Origin: an uncultured beta proteobacterium
GTDB lineage: Bacteria; Pseudomonadota; Gammaproteobacteria; Burkholderiales; SG8-39
Assembly (NCBI GenBank): GCA_903928055.1
Contig: CAIYPG010000017.1
Span: 1 to 33,729, forward strand
Direction: 5' to 3'
Length of the DNA: 33,729 nucleotides
Positions 24,668-31,105 of this stretch are shown piece after piece. Positions within the stretch are counted from its first letter, which is position 1. Each line of letters opens with the position of its first letter. The translations under genes were made by a program, and so were the position numbers. Below the pieces are notes generated by a model, which had not been told where the DNA came from, searched no databases, and was given only the letters and a program-made list of their open reading frames with translations.

Positions 24668-25345
24668 TCCAGTCGACAAAGGCGGAACGGTCGCTCGTGG
24701 CATCAGCCATTTGCACAACAGCACAGCCGCCAATGCACCCGCGCACTGCGCCGCGATGAAACCCGGCGCATCCACGGGCCGGATCCCGGCAAAGGTGTCG
24801 CTCGCCGCACGAGCCAGCGTCACGGCAGGATTGGCAAATGAGGTGGATGCGGTAAACCAGTAGGCCGCGGAGATGTAACAGCCCACCGCCAGCGGCACCG
24901 CCGCGGGCCTGCTGCGCGACACGCTGATGATGATGAACAGAAGGCCGAAGGTCGCCACAGCCTCGGCCCACCACTGGGCCCCGCCCGTGCGGATGTGCTG
25001 TGAAGCAAAGAACAGCGGCTTTTCAAACATGGCGTGGGCCGCGGCCACGCCGGCGAACGCACCGGCAAGCTGCACGGCAAGATAGGCCGGCACCTCGCGC
25101 CAGGCCAGACCGCCGCGCGATGCTTCCATCAGCGACACCACAGGGTTGAAATGCGCGCCCGATAACGGCCCGAACGCGAGGATCAGTACGATCAGCCCCG
25201 CGCCTGTGGCCAGGGTATTGGCCAGCAGTGCAATGGCAGTATTGCCGCCCGCCAGCTGCTCGCCCATGATGCCCGACCCGATGACGATGGCGAGAAGGAA
25301 CGCGGTGCCGATACCCTCGGCGGTCAGGCGTTGTGCCAGTGTCAT
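24662..25345 (-). CDS. aqpS: Aquaporin of the ars-operon (AqpS) type
   Basis: This 227-residue MIP-family channel has six hydrophobic segments. The two half-helix motifs are NPV (Asn67, in AHFNPVVSLMEA) and NPA (Asn172, in FANPAVTLARA), with Arg179 after the second. The start at 25345 overlaps the arsC stop (ATGA), so it is translationally coupled to arsenate reductase. A longer upstream frame is only the arsC shadow. In Sinorhizobium meliloti, AqpS in an ars operon lets arsenite made by ArsC leave the cell down its gradient. The same role is inferred here because no ArsB or Acr3 pump is present. Water or glycerol transport cannot be excluded from sequence alone. Confidence 0.85.
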   Translation of the reverse strand: MTLAQRLTAEGIGTAFLLAIVIGSGIMGEQLAGGNTAIALLANTLATGAGLIVLILAFGPLSGAHFNPVVSLMEASRGGLAWREVPAYLAVQLAGAFAGVAAAHAMFEKPLFFASQHIRTGGAQWWAEAVATFGLLFIIISVSRSRPAAVPLAVGCYISAAYWFTASTSFANPAVTLARAASDTFAGIRPVDAPGFIAAQCAGALAAVLLCKWLMPRATVPPLSTGA

Positions 25346-25845
25346 GCCGGTGCCTTCCCGATTTCCTTCAGCCGGTCGTGCAGTGCCATGCGGTCCAGCG
25401 TTTCCAACGGCAGGCTGAGAAATAGCTTCAACCGGCTGGCGATCTGGTGGTAAACCATGAGAAATTTTTCCCGCTTCTGCTCGTCCGAACCTTCGGCCGC
25501 AGCGGGATCCTCGAAGCCCCAGTGCGCGCTCATCGGCTGGCCGGGCCACATGGGACAGACCTCCCCGGCGGCGTTGTCGCACACCGTGATGACAAAATCC
25601 ATGTGCGGCGCGCCAAGCACGGCAAACTCGTCCCAGCTCTTGCTGCGCAGGCCACCGGTGTCATGACCGTTTTTTTCCAGCAATTCGATCGTGAACGGAT
25701 TCACCCGGCCGGCCGGCTGGCTTCCGGCACTGTAGCCCTTGAAACGGCCCTTGCTCAAAGTATTCAGCAGCACTTCGGCCATCACGCTGCGAGCCGAGTT
25801 CCCCGTGCACAGGAACAACATGTTGTAGATTTTGCCGCTCATCAT
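25342..25845 (-). CDS. arsC: Arsenate reductase, low-molecular-weight phosphatase fold
   Basis: This 167-residue protein starts at the ATG at 25845, whose ATGA overlaps the arsI stop. The phosphatase-like loop FLCTGNSARS contains Cys13 and Arg19 (C-x5-R). Cys89 and Cys97 occur in VCDNAAGEVCPMWPGQP, providing the redox cysteines for a disulfide relay to thioredoxin or a similar partner. The conserved SAHWGFEDPAA segment follows. It reduces arsenate to arsenite in the cytosol. Upstream in-frame codons (to 25881) lie within arsI and are unlikely to be used. It sits third in arsR-arsI-arsC-aqpS. Confidence 0.92.
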   Translation of the reverse strand: MMSGKIYNMLFLCTGNSARSVMAEVLLNTLSKGRFKGYSAGSQPAGRVNPFTIELLEKNGHDTGGLRSKSWDEFAVLGAPHMDFVITVCDNAAGEVCPMWPGQPMSAHWGFEDPAAAEGSDEQKREKFLMVYHQIASRLKLFLSLPLETLDRMALHDRLKEIGKAPA

Positions 25846-26309
25846 GCGCACCCTGCGGGCCCGCACCCCGTCGGCCCGCAACAGGCTGCAACCTTTTGTT
25901 CCGTCCCTCCAGAAACCGGCGACGGGGCGGCGTCTCCCCCGAACATCTCGACACTACCCAATGTCCGATAGGCCTCCCAGGCAATGCCCTGCGGGTCGGT
26001 CACCCAGTACTTGTCGGACTTGGCGTAGCAGCAGGCAACGCCCTTTTGCTCGGCGACTGGCGCATCGGCTGCAGCGAGATGCCCGTGCAGCGCCTCAAGT
26101 TCCTCTTCCGAATCCACCTGAAGTCCCAGGTGGTTGATCCCGGTCTGCTTGCCGTGCGTGGAGATTGCGAAATTGATGCGCGGGTCCTCCAGCATCCATT
26201 TGGCGTAGTCATCCTTGACAACCTCCGGCTGCGCGCCAAAGACCGTGGAATAAAAGCGGATGTTCTTCTGCAGATCATCGACCGCGACGTGGACATGAAA
26301 GCGCTTCAT
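25842..26309 (-). CDS. arsI: ArsI/CadI-family dioxygenase (C-As lyase)
   Basis: This 155-residue glyoxalase/vicinal-oxygen-chelate fold protein starts at the ATG at 26309, with GAGG upstream. His5, His60 and Glu112 (in IAWEAYRTLG) fit the Fe(II) ligands of ArsI, and the vicinal pair Cys93-Cys94 (KGVACCYAKSDKYW) fits its trivalent organoarsenical site. The family cleaves the carbon-arsenic bond of methylated or aromatic As(III) compounds. Related CadI proteins are cadmium-induced. The C-terminus carries a second cysteine cluster (AACCGPTGCGPAGC) not needed for the fold, possibly for metalloid capture. The gene begins 10 bp after arsR and overlaps arsC. Confidence 0.87.
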   Translation of the reverse strand: MKRFHVHVAVDDLQKNIRFYSTVFGAQPEVVKDDYAKWMLEDPRINFAISTHGKQTGINHLGLQVDSEEELEALHGHLAAADAPVAEQKGVACCYAKSDKYWVTDPQGIAWEAYRTLGSVEMFGGDAAPSPVSGGTEQKVAACCGPTGCGPAGCA

Positions 26310-26319
26310 TGTGCATACC

Positions 26320-26739
26320 TCATCGTGTTTTCCTTTGGTTGCGGGTTTTCGGGGAGACGGTCCGGCGCCGGGCGGCCGCCCTGGACGCAGATCTGGCAAC
26401 GGGCTTGATTGCCGGGGCGCAGCCTGGGGCGCAGGCCGGCGCGCACTGCGCCGCATCGCCGCCACAGCAGTGATCAGTGAGAAAACCCACCAGGTCATTC
26501 ATCGCAGCGAAATCCGCCGAGTAGATCAGCGAGCGTCCTTCGCGCCGGCAGGCCAGCAGGCCCGCATGCTTCAACTGCGACAGGTGGAAGGACAGCGTTG
26601 CCGCCGGCAGCGCCATCTTCCCGGCAATCTGCCCGGCCGGCAGTCCGTCCGGGCCTGCGCCCACCAGCAGCCGGAAGATGCCCAGGCGCGACTGCTGGGC
26701 CAGCGATTCCAGCGCCACGACGGCTTTTTCAGTTTCCAT
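26320..26739 (-). CDS. arsR: ArsR-family metalloregulator
   Basis: This 139-residue protein has a winged-helix domain (residues about 5-85) with recognition helix ATLSFHLSQLKHAGLL and wing CRREGRSLIYSADF. The As(III) site of the E. coli type (CVC in the recognition region) is absent. Instead Cys91-Cys92 and Cys99 lie at the end of the fold (DHCCGGDAAQC), the arrangement of the Acidithiobacillus ferrooxidans ArsR. Cys103 and Cys107 follow, then an Ala/Arg/Lys-rich tail of about 30 residues. It should repress the operon until As(III) binds. The start codon at 26739 lies inside the operator palindrome, and homologues begin at the same METE-like residue, so this start is favoured despite having no normal ribosome-binding site. 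Confidence 0.9.
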   Translation of the reverse strand: METEKAVVALESLAQQSRLGIFRLLVGAGPDGLPAGQIAGKMALPAATLSFHLSQLKHAGLLACRREGRSLIYSADFAAMNDLVGFLTDHCCGGDAAQCAPACAPGCAPAIKPVARSASRAAARRRTVSPKTRNQRKTR

Positions 26740-26775
26740 ATTTCCAATATTATGGAAATATTATTTGCCGGTCAA
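26738..26775 (-). promoter_or_regulatory. ars promoter with overlapping operator palindrome
   Basis: On the minus strand TTGACC (26775-26770), a 17-bp spacer and TAATAT (26752-26747) form a sigma70 promoter. A palindrome with 9-bp perfect arms, ATATTTCCA (26738-26746) and TGGAAATAT (26753-26761), and a 6-bp centre covers the -10 box and reaches the arsR ATG (26739-26737). It is a credible ArsR operator for autorepression. The expected transcription start falls at about 26739-26741, at or next to the start codon. Confidence 0.7.
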
Positions 26776-26794
26776 GCACCCCGCCCTGGCGCAA

Positions 26795-26816
26795 CCGTCA
26801 CATGGGCGTCACATGC
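26795..26816 (+). promoter_or_regulatory. Pho-box-like direct repeat ahead of btaA
   Basis: CCGTCAC (26795-26801) and GCGTCAC (26806-26812) start 11 bp apart, each followed by ATG plus one base, in the orientation of btaA. The 7+4 layout equals that of a PhoB box. A possible -10 (TAAGCT, 26823-26828) lies about 10 bp downstream, as in Pho promoters. The site is also about 20 bp upstream of the divergent ars -35 box. Confidence 0.6.
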
Positions 26817-26866
26817 GCCACCTAAGCTGCCGACCTCATAGATAACGATAAAAAGGCAGTGCCAAC

Positions 26867-28081
26867 GTGCCCAACGTACTCGCCCGACGGTTTTTCGATG
26901 CCGCTTTCGACGCCATGGACCAGCGGCTGTTCAATGCCATCTACTCGCGCTCCCTGGTCTACAACACCTGCTGGGAAGATCCGGCGGTGGACCGCAAGGC
27001 CCTCGAACTCAACTCCCGTGACCGCATGCTGGTCATCACCAGCGCCGGCTGCAACGTGCTCGACTACGCGCTCACGGGACCGGCGCGCATCCATGCGGTC
27101 GATGCCAATCCGCGCCAGTCGGCGCTGCTGGAACTGAAACTCGCCGGGATACGGCGCCTGGAGTTCGAGGATTTCTTCGCGGCTTTCGGCGAAGGCCGGC
27201 ACGCCGGTTTCGAGGAAATCTACCGCCACGTGCTGCGCGAGGAACTCAGCCCGTTCGCGCAGGAATGGTGGGACCGCAACATCGTCTGGTTCAGCGGCGC
27301 ATCGCCGCGCGGCAGTTTCTATTATCACGGGCTGTCCGGCGTGGTCGCCACCGGCTTTCGCGGCTACCTGCAGCTTCGGCCGGCGCTGCGCTCGGGCATC
27401 CGCCTGCTGCTGGAAGCAAACACGCTTGAAGAACAACGCGAAATCTACGACCGGCATGTCGAGCCGCACCTCTGGAGCCGCGGCCTGAACTGGGCACTGT
27501 CGCGCCAGATCACCATGAGCCTGCTCGGCGTGCCCCATCCACAGCGCAAGGAAGTGCAACGGCAGCACGACAACGGCGTGGCGGGTTTCATCCGCGAATC
27601 GATTGAAACCGTATTCCGCACCCTGCCGGTGCGCACGAACTATTTCTGGACCCTGTACCTACGCGGCCGCTACACCCGCGACTGCTGCCCGGAATACCTC
27701 AAACCGCACAACTTCACCGCGCTCAAGCGCGGCGCCGCCGACTGCGTGGACGTGCATACCGACACCGTCACCGGTTTCCTGCAGAAAACGCCGGAACGCA
27801 TTTCGAAGTTCGTGCTGCTCGACCACATGGACTGGATGAGCTCCTACTACCCGGAGGCATTGCGCGAGGAGTGGCAGGCCATCCTTGATCGCGCCACCCC
27901 GGAAGCACGCATCATTTTCCGCAGCGCCCATCGCAAACCCGCCTATCTCGACCGGTTGCGCGTACGCGGGCGTGCGCTGCGTGATGCCCTGACTTTTCAC
28001 GACGGCCTGGCCTGGGCATTGCAGCCGTCCGATCGTGTGCACACCTATGCCGGCTTTCACATCGCCGACGTACCGGGCTGA
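26867..28081 (+). CDS. btaA: BtaA: S-adenosylmethionine:diacylglycerol 3-amino-3-carboxypropyltransferase
   Basis: This 404-residue protein (DUF3419 family, about 400 residues) starts with GTG at 26867 behind a modest AAGG site; other starts are out of frame. Typical features are the N-terminal LFNAIYSRSLVYNTCWEDP, the AdoMet-binding stretch VITSAGCNVLDYAL and HAVDANPRQ. Later come NYFWTLYLRG and DHMDWMSSYYP near the C-terminus. BtaA attaches the aminocarboxypropyl group of AdoMet by an ether bond to diacylglycerol, the first step to the phosphorus-free betaine lipid DGTS. btaB follows 16 bp downstream. The Pho-box-like repeat at 26795 suggests induction by phosphate starvation, as known for BtaA in alphaproteobacteria. 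Confidence 0.9.
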   Translation: MPNVLARRFFDAAFDAMDQRLFNAIYSRSLVYNTCWEDPAVDRKALELNSRDRMLVITSAGCNVLDYALTGPARIHAVDANPRQSALLELKLAGIRRLEFEDFFAAFGEGRHAGFEEIYRHVLREELSPFAQEWWDRNIVWFSGASPRGSFYYHGLSGVVATGFRGYLQLRPALRSGIRLLLEANTLEEQREIYDRHVEPHLWSRGLNWALSRQITMSLLGVPHPQRKEVQRQHDNGVAGFIRESIETVFRTLPVRTNYFWTLYLRGRYTRDCCPEYLKPHNFTALKRGAADCVDVHTDTVTGFLQKTPERISKFVLLDHMDWMSSYYPEALREEWQAILDRATPEARIIFRSAHRKPAYLDRLRVRGRALRDALTFHDGLAWALQPSDRVHTYAGFHIADVPG

Positions 28082-28097
28082 CCGTCCTGCACTCCCC

Positions 28098-28853
28098 ATG
28101 GGCTTCGCCGAAAAACCTGCGCATCCCAACACCCTGGCCTCACTGGTGAGCGACAGCCTGGTGCTGCTGCACCTGCTGAAGGGGCAGCGCGGTGATGATG
28201 GGGACCATGACGATCCCGGTGGGCGCCTGGAGCGCTTCTATGCGCCGCAGGCCGAGCACTATGATGCATTCCGCGAACGCCTGCTGCACGGCCGTCGCAA
28301 ACTCATCGGGATGCTTGCCCCGCCGCCGGGCGGGCGGGTCGTGGAACTGGGCGGCGGCACGGGGCGCAACCTCGACTTCTTCGGACCGCGCATGCTGTCG
28401 CTGGAGCGCGTGGAGATCGTCGACCTGTGCCCGGCACTGCTCCGCCAGGCTCGCGCACGCTGCGCGAAATGGCCCGATGTGGCTTTCACCGTCCAGGCCG
28501 ATGCCACCACCTACCGGCCCGCGCATCAGGTCGATTGCGTCTATTTCTCCTATTCCCTCAGCATGATTCCCGACTGGCGCGCCGCGCTTGCCAATGCACT
28601 GGCAATGCTGCGGCCCGGCGGGACGCTCGGCGTGGTGGATTTTCATGTCTCCCCGCGCCACGGTGCCTTCACCCGGAATTTCTGGCCGCGCTGGTTTGCC
28701 CATGATGGCGTGCGCCTGTCGACCGAGCACATCCCGGCGCTGACCGATTGCACCGCGCCGCTGCACTGTGAAGAGCGCATGGGCAGCGTGCCCTACCTGC
28801 CAGGACTGTGCGCGCCCTACTACCTCTACGTCGGGCGCAAATCCCTGGCCTGA
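28098..28853 (+). CDS. btaB: BtaB: S-adenosylmethionine-dependent N-methyltransferase of betaine-lipid synthesis
   Basis: This 251-residue class I methyltransferase starts at the ATG at 28098; an upstream in-frame ATG lies within btaA. LERFYAPQAEHYDAFR precedes motif I, VVELGGGTGRNLDFF (Glu83), followed by EIVDLCPALLRQARARC, VDCVYFSYSLSMIPDW and LRPGGTLGVVDFH. BtaB trimethylates the amine of diacylglyceryl-homoserine to give DGTS. The N-terminal approx. 45 residues are poorly conserved and rich in Asp/Gly. It is co-transcribed with btaA and convergent with the glycosyltransferase gene, with only 12 bp between stops. Confidence 0.88.
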   Translation: MGFAEKPAHPNTLASLVSDSLVLLHLLKGQRGDDGDHDDPGGRLERFYAPQAEHYDAFRERLLHGRRKLIGMLAPPPGGRVVELGGGTGRNLDFFGPRMLSLERVEIVDLCPALLRQARARCAKWPDVAFTVQADATTYRPAHQVDCVYFSYSLSMIPDWRAALANALAMLRPGGTLGVVDFHVSPRHGAFTRNFWPRWFAHDGVRLSTEHIPALTDCTAPLHCEERMGSVPYLPGLCAPYYLYVGRKSLA

Positions 28854-28865
28854 GCCCCGCTGGAA

Positions 28866-30101
28866 TCAGCGGCTGGCGTGCGCGGCCGGCAAAAAAGGCA
28901 TCTCGCCGTACTCCACAGAACCACCGCCTGCCACCAGCAGGAAGAGCGCCTCAAGTTGCCCCACGACGCGATCCCAGTCCAGCGCTTCAGCAGCCGATCG
29001 CGCTGCGCGGCCGAACGCACGGATGCGCTCCGGGTCACCCACCAGGCCCGCCGCCAGCTGCGCAAAATCGTCCGCCCTGTCGTGTGGTGCCAGCAGCCCG
29101 CTGCGACCGTGGACGATGTGCTCGCCGGCCGCGGCATAGCCATAGGCGACGACGGCAAGGCCGCTGGCCATGGCCTCGATGGTGACATTGCCAAAGGTCT
29201 CGGTCAGGCTCGGGAACAGGAACACGTCGCCCGAGGCGTAATGCGCGGCAAGATCGGTGCCGCTGCGCGTTCCTGCGAACACCGCATCGGGGCAGCGTGA
29301 TTGCAGGCTGGCGCGGGACGGCCCGTCGCCGACAAATACCATCTTGGCGCGCGGCTGGCGGCGGCGCATCGCCTCATAGGCGGCAAGCGCCACACCCAGA
29401 TTCTTTTCGGGCGCAAGCCTTCCGACGTGCAGTATGACCGGATCATCCGGTGCACACCCCCATCCGGCGCGCAGCGCTTCGCTTCGCCAGGCAGGGTTGA
29501 ACTGGCGCGTATCCACGCCGCGTGCCACCACGCGCAGGTTGCGGATGCCAAGCATGCCCAGGTCACCACGCATCGTCTCGGTGGGCACCATGGTCAGCAT
29601 GGTCCGGTTGTGGAATTTGCGCAGGTACGCGGCAATGGGCTTTTTCAGCCAGCCAACGCCGTAATGCCGGCTGTAGGCATGGAAGTTCGTGCGGAAGTCC
29701 GAGGTCACGGGCAGCCTGAGTTTCACTGCCGCCTGCAGGGCCGACCAGCCCAGCGGGCCTTCGGTGACGATGTGAACCAGGTCGGGCCGGTGCTTTTTCC
29801 ACAACTGCTCCAGCGTGTTCTTCGCCGGCAGGCCCATCTTCAGGCTGGGATAGCGCGGAATGGGCAGCCCGCGCAGCAGCACTTCTTCATAGCGCTCGTT
29901 GCTGCCGGCCTGGTCGGTCTTTGCCTGGCGCGGCCGCAACAACTGGATTTCGTGGTTGCGCTGCCGAAGGCCTTCGACAAAGCGTGCCACCGTCATGGCC
30001 ACGCCGTTGACTTCTGGAGGCCAGGTCTCGGTCACGACGGCGATGCGCAGGGACTTGCGCGCGCCGGGGAGCTGTTCGAAAACGATGGCATCGCTTTGCA
30101 T
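28866..30101 (-). CDS. GT4-family glycosyltransferase, probably forming glycosyl-diacylglycerol
   Basis: This 411-residue GT-B enzyme has the N-terminal lobe from LRIAVVTETWPPEVNGVAMTV with PDLVHIVTEGPLG and SDFRTNFHAYSRHYG. The C-terminal lobe has VILHVGRLAPEKNL, VFVGDGPSRASL and the EX7E motif ETFGNVTIE (about residues 300-310) followed by AMASGLAVVAY. It resembles the GT4 branch holding plant/bacterial SqdX, mycobacterial MgtA and rhizobial Agt, which glycosylates diacylglycerol in phosphate-starved cells. The 11-bp-spaced repeats 30-50 bp ahead of its start, oriented with the gene, agree with that. The sugar and acceptor are inference. The N-terminal 16 residues before LRIAVV may or may not be translated, because no strong ribosome-binding site is visible at 30101. 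Confidence 0.82.
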   Translation of the reverse strand: MQSDAIVFEQLPGARKSLRIAVVTETWPPEVNGVAMTVARFVEGLRQRNHEIQLLRPRQAKTDQAGSNERYEEVLLRGLPIPRYPSLKMGLPAKNTLEQLWKKHRPDLVHIVTEGPLGWSALQAAVKLRLPVTSDFRTNFHAYSRHYGVGWLKKPIAAYLRKFHNRTMLTMVPTETMRGDLGMLGIRNLRVVARGVDTRQFNPAWRSEALRAGWGCAPDDPVILHVGRLAPEKNLGVALAAYEAMRRRQPRAKMVFVGDGPSRASLQSRCPDAVFAGTRSGTDLAAHYASGDVFLFPSLTETFGNVTIEAMASGLAVVAYGYAAAGEHIVHGRSGLLAPHDRADDFAQLAAGLVGDPERIRAFGRAARSAAEALDWDRVVGQLEALFLLVAGGGSVEYGEMPFLPAAHASR

Positions 30102-30134
30102 GCCGCAAGGATGACGGCCATTCGAGAAATTTCC

Positions 30135-30152
30135 GTGACACCAATGTGAAGG
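30135..30152 (-). promoter_or_regulatory. Proximal Pho-box-like repeat ahead of the glycosyltransferase
   Basis: On the minus strand CCTTCAC (30152-30146) and GTGTCAC (30141-30135) start 11 bp apart with a 4-bp spacer, pointing at the glycosyltransferase start at 30101. With this position the -10 would fall around 30120-30130 and the leader would be short. Confidence 0.5.
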
Positions 30153-30188
30153 TTTTGCGAAAACGCGGGCGCCGCTGCGGTTGCGGCC

Positions 30189-30232
30189 CTGTTGTGACCC
30201 TGTTGTGACCCTGTTGTGACCCTGCTGTCACA
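30189..30232. promoter_or_regulatory. Array of 11-bp direct repeats between the glycosyltransferase and Mpo1-like genes
   Basis: The unit CTGTTGTGACC is repeated three times without change (30189-30221), followed by a degenerate fourth copy whose core is TGTCAC. Read on the minus strand the heptamer is GGGTCAC with 4-bp spacer AACA, repeated at 11-bp steps. This is the same design as the sites at 24148 and 26795. The fourth copy contains CTGTCAC on the plus strand (from 30225), so the array could serve both divergent genes. The rest of 30102-30356 shows no gene. Confidence 0.6.
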
Positions 30233-30356
30233 GCTTGTTCAAGAAATCGTAGCAATTGCTCCGTAAGCTTGGCCTACACCCCAGCCGTGTGTGCCACGCG
30301 AATGGAATCACAGGCGCACCCACTGATGGATTTCACGAACGCTTAAAGGAGATGTC

Positions 30357-30965
30357 ATGAAAGGATTTCTGGAGGCACTGCGCGTGCAGCGCTGGGACGA
30401 CCATCGCTACTATCACCACAGCCGCATCAACCAGTCGCTTCATTTTGTGAGCGCCGTGAGTTTCCTGTCGGCCTACGCGCTGCTGTTCGTCTACCCGGCC
30501 GTCGCCGCGCTGGTCGGCTGGCTGGTGGCAATGGTCACGCGCCAGAGCGGCCACTTCTTCTTCGAGCCCAGGGGTTACGACGAGGTGAACCAGGTGACGC
30601 ACGAATACAAGGAGGAAATCAAGGTCGGCTATAACCTGCGCCGCAAGATCGTGCTGATTGCGGTCTGGGCGCTGTCGCCGCTGGCGCTGTATGCAGACCC
30701 CACGCTCCTCGGCATATTCGAGGCGCACATCGACACGAACGGCTTCATCCGCCATATGGGCCTGGTGTGGCTCGGGGTGGGCGTGGCCGGACTGCTGTTC
30801 CGCACCGTGCACCTGTTCTTCATCCGCGATGTGCAGACCGGACTGGTGTGGCTGACCAAGATCCTGACCGACCCCTTCCATGACGTGAAGCTCTACCACC
30901 GTGCGCCGCTGTTCCTGATGCGCGGGCAACTCATCGATCCGGCACTGGGCCGGCAGCATCCGTAG
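30357..30965 (+). CDS. Small multi-span membrane protein, Mpo1/DUF962-like
   Basis: This 202-residue protein has its ATG at 30357 after AAAGGAGATGTC. Hydrophobic segments lie at about residues 31-60, 97-112 and 134-157. The N-terminal region HRYYHHSRINQSLHFVSAV and, after the first hydrophobic pair, TRQSGHFFFEP recall the histidine-bearing motifs of the Mpo1/DUF962 family. Its yeast member is an iron-dependent dioxygenase acting on 2-hydroxy fatty acids. Histidines at 16, 20, 21, 29, 66, 82, 133 and 152 could bind metal. The second half (TDPFHDVKLYHRAP) is not explained by that family. Its place between lipid genes and its neighbouring Pho-like array suggest a part in lipid modification. The assignment is tentative. 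Confidence 0.65.
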   Translation: MKGFLEALRVQRWDDHRYYHHSRINQSLHFVSAVSFLSAYALLFVYPAVAALVGWLVAMVTRQSGHFFFEPRGYDEVNQVTHEYKEEIKVGYNLRRKIVLIAVWALSPLALYADPTLLGIFEAHIDTNGFIRHMGLVWLGVGVAGLLFRTVHLFFIRDVQTGLVWLTKILTDPFHDVKLYHRAPLFLMRGQLIDPALGRQHP

Positions 30966-30985
30966 GCCGGCCTGACTCGCTGATT

Positions 30986-31092
30986 CCGTTCATGGTTCGA
31001 TCCTTCGACCTGGCTCAGGCTCACCACGAACGGAACCCGCTTTACCAGCCGGACAATCCCGATACCGTTCGTCCTGAGCCTGTCAAAGGACG
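30986..31092. repeat. Dispersed inverted-repeat element
   Basis: CCGTTCATGG (30986-30995) pairs with CCACGAACGG (31024-31033) with one mismatch. Downstream CCGTTCGTCCTGAGCC (31065-31080) leads into a CGTCCT/AGGACG stem (31070-31092). The two halves also match each other in inverted orientation (TCCTTCGACCTGGCTCAGG against the complement of CCTGAGCCTGTCAAAGGA). This family of TTCGA/CTGAGCC repeats is widespread in intergenic regions of many proteobacteria. It lies between convergent genes and may help terminate transcription. Confidence 0.65.
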
Positions 31093-31105
31093 TTTCCCAT
31101 CAGGC

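Noticed and set aside
30189..30232. The 11-bp repeat array considered as a CRISPR array or replication iterons
   Set aside because: Repeats are contiguous with no spacers, far too short for CRISPR, and no rep or cas gene is near. The phasing fits a regulator site better.
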